Assembly: GCA_903928045.1 (NCBI GenBank)
Contig: CAIYPH010000587.1
Span: 1-6,975, forward strand
DNA length: 6,975 bases
Direction: 5' to 3'
Origin: an uncultured Rhodospirillales bacterium
Lineage (GTDB): Bacteria > Pseudomonadota > Alphaproteobacteria > Acetobacterales > Acetobacteraceae
Shown: positions 6,436 through 6,975 of the stretch, in pieces
How positions within the stretch are numbered: the stretch's first letter is position 1
How the letters are laid out: each line of letters starts with the position of its first letter
Notes under the pieces: generated by a model
The model's database searches: none
What the model was told of the DNA's origin: nothing
What the model saw: the letters and a program-made list of their open reading frames with translations, nothing else
Made by a program: the position numbers and the translations under genes

Positions 6436-6528
6436 GGCATGTATCCTGGGGTTGTCGTGGCGCCGATCCTGCGACAGGGGATGCGGGCCGGCAAGACATG
6501 GGCGGGTTGCGAAGGCTGCGGGGGAGGG
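6436..6528. other. 93-nt gap between the FAH-family gene and the hydroxy-acid oxidase
   Basis: This is the longest gap inside the right-hand minus-strand set. It contains a short inverted repeat (CCTG/CAGG around CGA, 6468-6478) but no T-run, so I do not call a terminator. A TTGCCG/CAGGAT pair 17 nt apart on the minus strand is too poor a match to call a promoter. Whether the oxidase is transcribed from the FAH-family gene or from its own promoter is open. Confidence 0.3.
6444..6447 (-). promoter_or_regulatory. Ribosome binding site of the hydroxy-acid oxidase
   Basis: On the minus strand this reads AGGA, 8 nt before the ATG at 6435. A second ATG (6440) lies 5 nt closer to it but is out of frame, so this spacing supports 6435. 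Confidence 0.45.
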
Positions 6529-6975
6529 TCAAAGCAGCCCGCGGCCGGCAAGATTGCGCATCAGGGCGCCGGTGCCGAAAGTCCAGCGTTCGCACTGATC
6601 GGTGGGGCGGATGCGGTTGACGAGGCGGCCGAGGCGGGGAGTGGCGATTGTGACGATGTCGCCGGACTTGTGCGTGAAACCCTTGCCGGGGGCGTCACGG
6701 TCCTCGATCGGGGCGAACATGGTGCCGAGATAGAGCAGCGCGCCGTCGGGGTAGGCGTGATGCGGGTTGAGCAGTTGGCCCGCGAGGTCTTCCGGATCAC
6801 GCGCGATGCGGGTCATCGAGGATGAGCCCTCGAGGCGGTAGTTGTCGGGGCCTTCGACGGTCAGGGTGACGACGGTGTTGCGGATGTCGTCCAGGGTGAA
6901 GCTGGCATCGAGGAAGCGCAGGAAGGGGCCGACGGCGGCCGAGGCGTTGTTGTCCTTGGCTTTGGAGAGCAGCAG
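6529..6975 (-). CDS. Fumarylacetoacetate hydrolase (FAH) superfamily protein, C-terminal part
   Basis: The last 148 residues are present; the N-terminus lies beyond the right edge. The frame stays open from the window end to the TGA at 6529. An internal ATG at 6816 is not the start, because conserved family sequence continues upstream of it. Recognisable blocks are S-K-A-K-D-N-N-A-S-A-A-V-G-P-F (about 4-18 of the fragment), L-T-V-E-G-P-D (37-43), P-D-G-A-L-L-Y-L-G-T-M-F-A-P (75-88), G-F-T-H-K-S-G-D-I-V (98-107), L-G-R-L-V-N-R-I (115-122) and the end W-T-F-G-T-G-A-L-M-R-N-L-A. These are typical of FAH-fold hydrolases, decarboxylases and sugar-acid dehydratases. Members act on 2-keto acids with a divalent metal, but the metal ligands mostly lie in the missing part. 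Given neighbouring sugar-acid genes a 2-keto-3-deoxy acid dehydratase role is conceivable; this is inference only. Confidence 0.85.
   Translation of the reverse strand: MLLSKAKDNNASAAVGPFLRFLDASFTLDDIRNTVVTLTVEGPDNYRLEGSSSMTRIARDPEDLAGQLLNPHHAYPDGALLYLGTMFAPIEDRDAPGKGFTHKSGDIVTIATPRLGRLVNRIRPTDQCERWTFGTGALMRNLAGRGLL

Noticed and set aside
6468..6478. Short hairpin CCTG-CGA-CAGG before the hydroxy-acid oxidase
   Set aside because: A 4-bp stem in GC-rich DNA is expected by chance, and there is no adjoining T-run or conserved riboswitch-like structure.
5122..6825. A 567-codon plus-strand open frame antisense to the hydroxy-acid oxidase and part of the transporter
   Set aside because: The opposite strand carries two genes with complete family motifs. 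Long antisense frames are expected in GC-rich DNA, and this one has low-complexity His/Asp/Val-rich sequence with no recognisable domain.

Overview
The window is GC-rich, protein-dense bacterial chromosome with short intergenic gaps and several overlapping start and stop codons. Base composition and the gene families (FMN alpha-hydroxy-acid oxidase, FAH-fold protein, KDG kinase with a KDPG-type aldolase) suggest an alphaproteobacterium, possibly an Acetobacteraceae/Rhodospirillales member. That placement is inference; there is no rRNA or other marker gene here. I see no mobile element, CRISPR array, tRNA or rRNA, and no gene-free stretch over about 120 bases.

Layout. (1) Positions 1-1901, minus strand: a SAM-dependent methyltransferase, then a low-specificity L-threonine aldolase 15 nt behind it, then after a 61-nt gap the first 28 codons of a secreted protein that runs off the left edge. 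(2) Positions 1902-2018: the only divergent intergenic region, holding a candidate minus-strand promoter, a 6-bp GC hairpin and the ribosome binding site of the plus-strand operon. (3) Positions 2019-4110, plus strand: a tightly coupled operon of a KDPG-type aldolase, a 2-keto-3-deoxygluconate kinase (ATGA overlap) and a GNAT acetyltransferase (7-nt overlap). (4) Positions 4107-6975, minus strand: the 3' part of an FAH-family hydrolase/dehydratase, an FMN-dependent alpha-hydroxy-acid oxidase and a CNT-family transporter. This set meets the plus operon tail to tail, and the two TAG stops share one CTAG palindrome.

How they work together. The kinase and aldolase form the lower branch of hexuronate/2-keto-3-deoxy sugar-acid breakdown: KDG is phosphorylated to KDPG and cleaved to pyruvate and glyceraldehyde-3-phosphate. 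The minus-strand set on the right (FAH fold, hydroxy-acid oxidase, transporter) also looks like small organic-acid or sugar-acid catabolism plus uptake, but its substrate cannot be read from the sequence. The left-hand methyltransferase/threonine aldolase pair has no clear link to the rest.

The most notable points are residue-level: the CNT transporter lacks the usual Gln-Thr of the nucleobase-binding motif and two sodium-site side chains, and the aldolase lacks the Arg that follows the catalytic Glu in classical KDPG aldolases. Overall this is mostly ordinary metabolic territory; I found no convincing new defence, mobile or RNA-based system.
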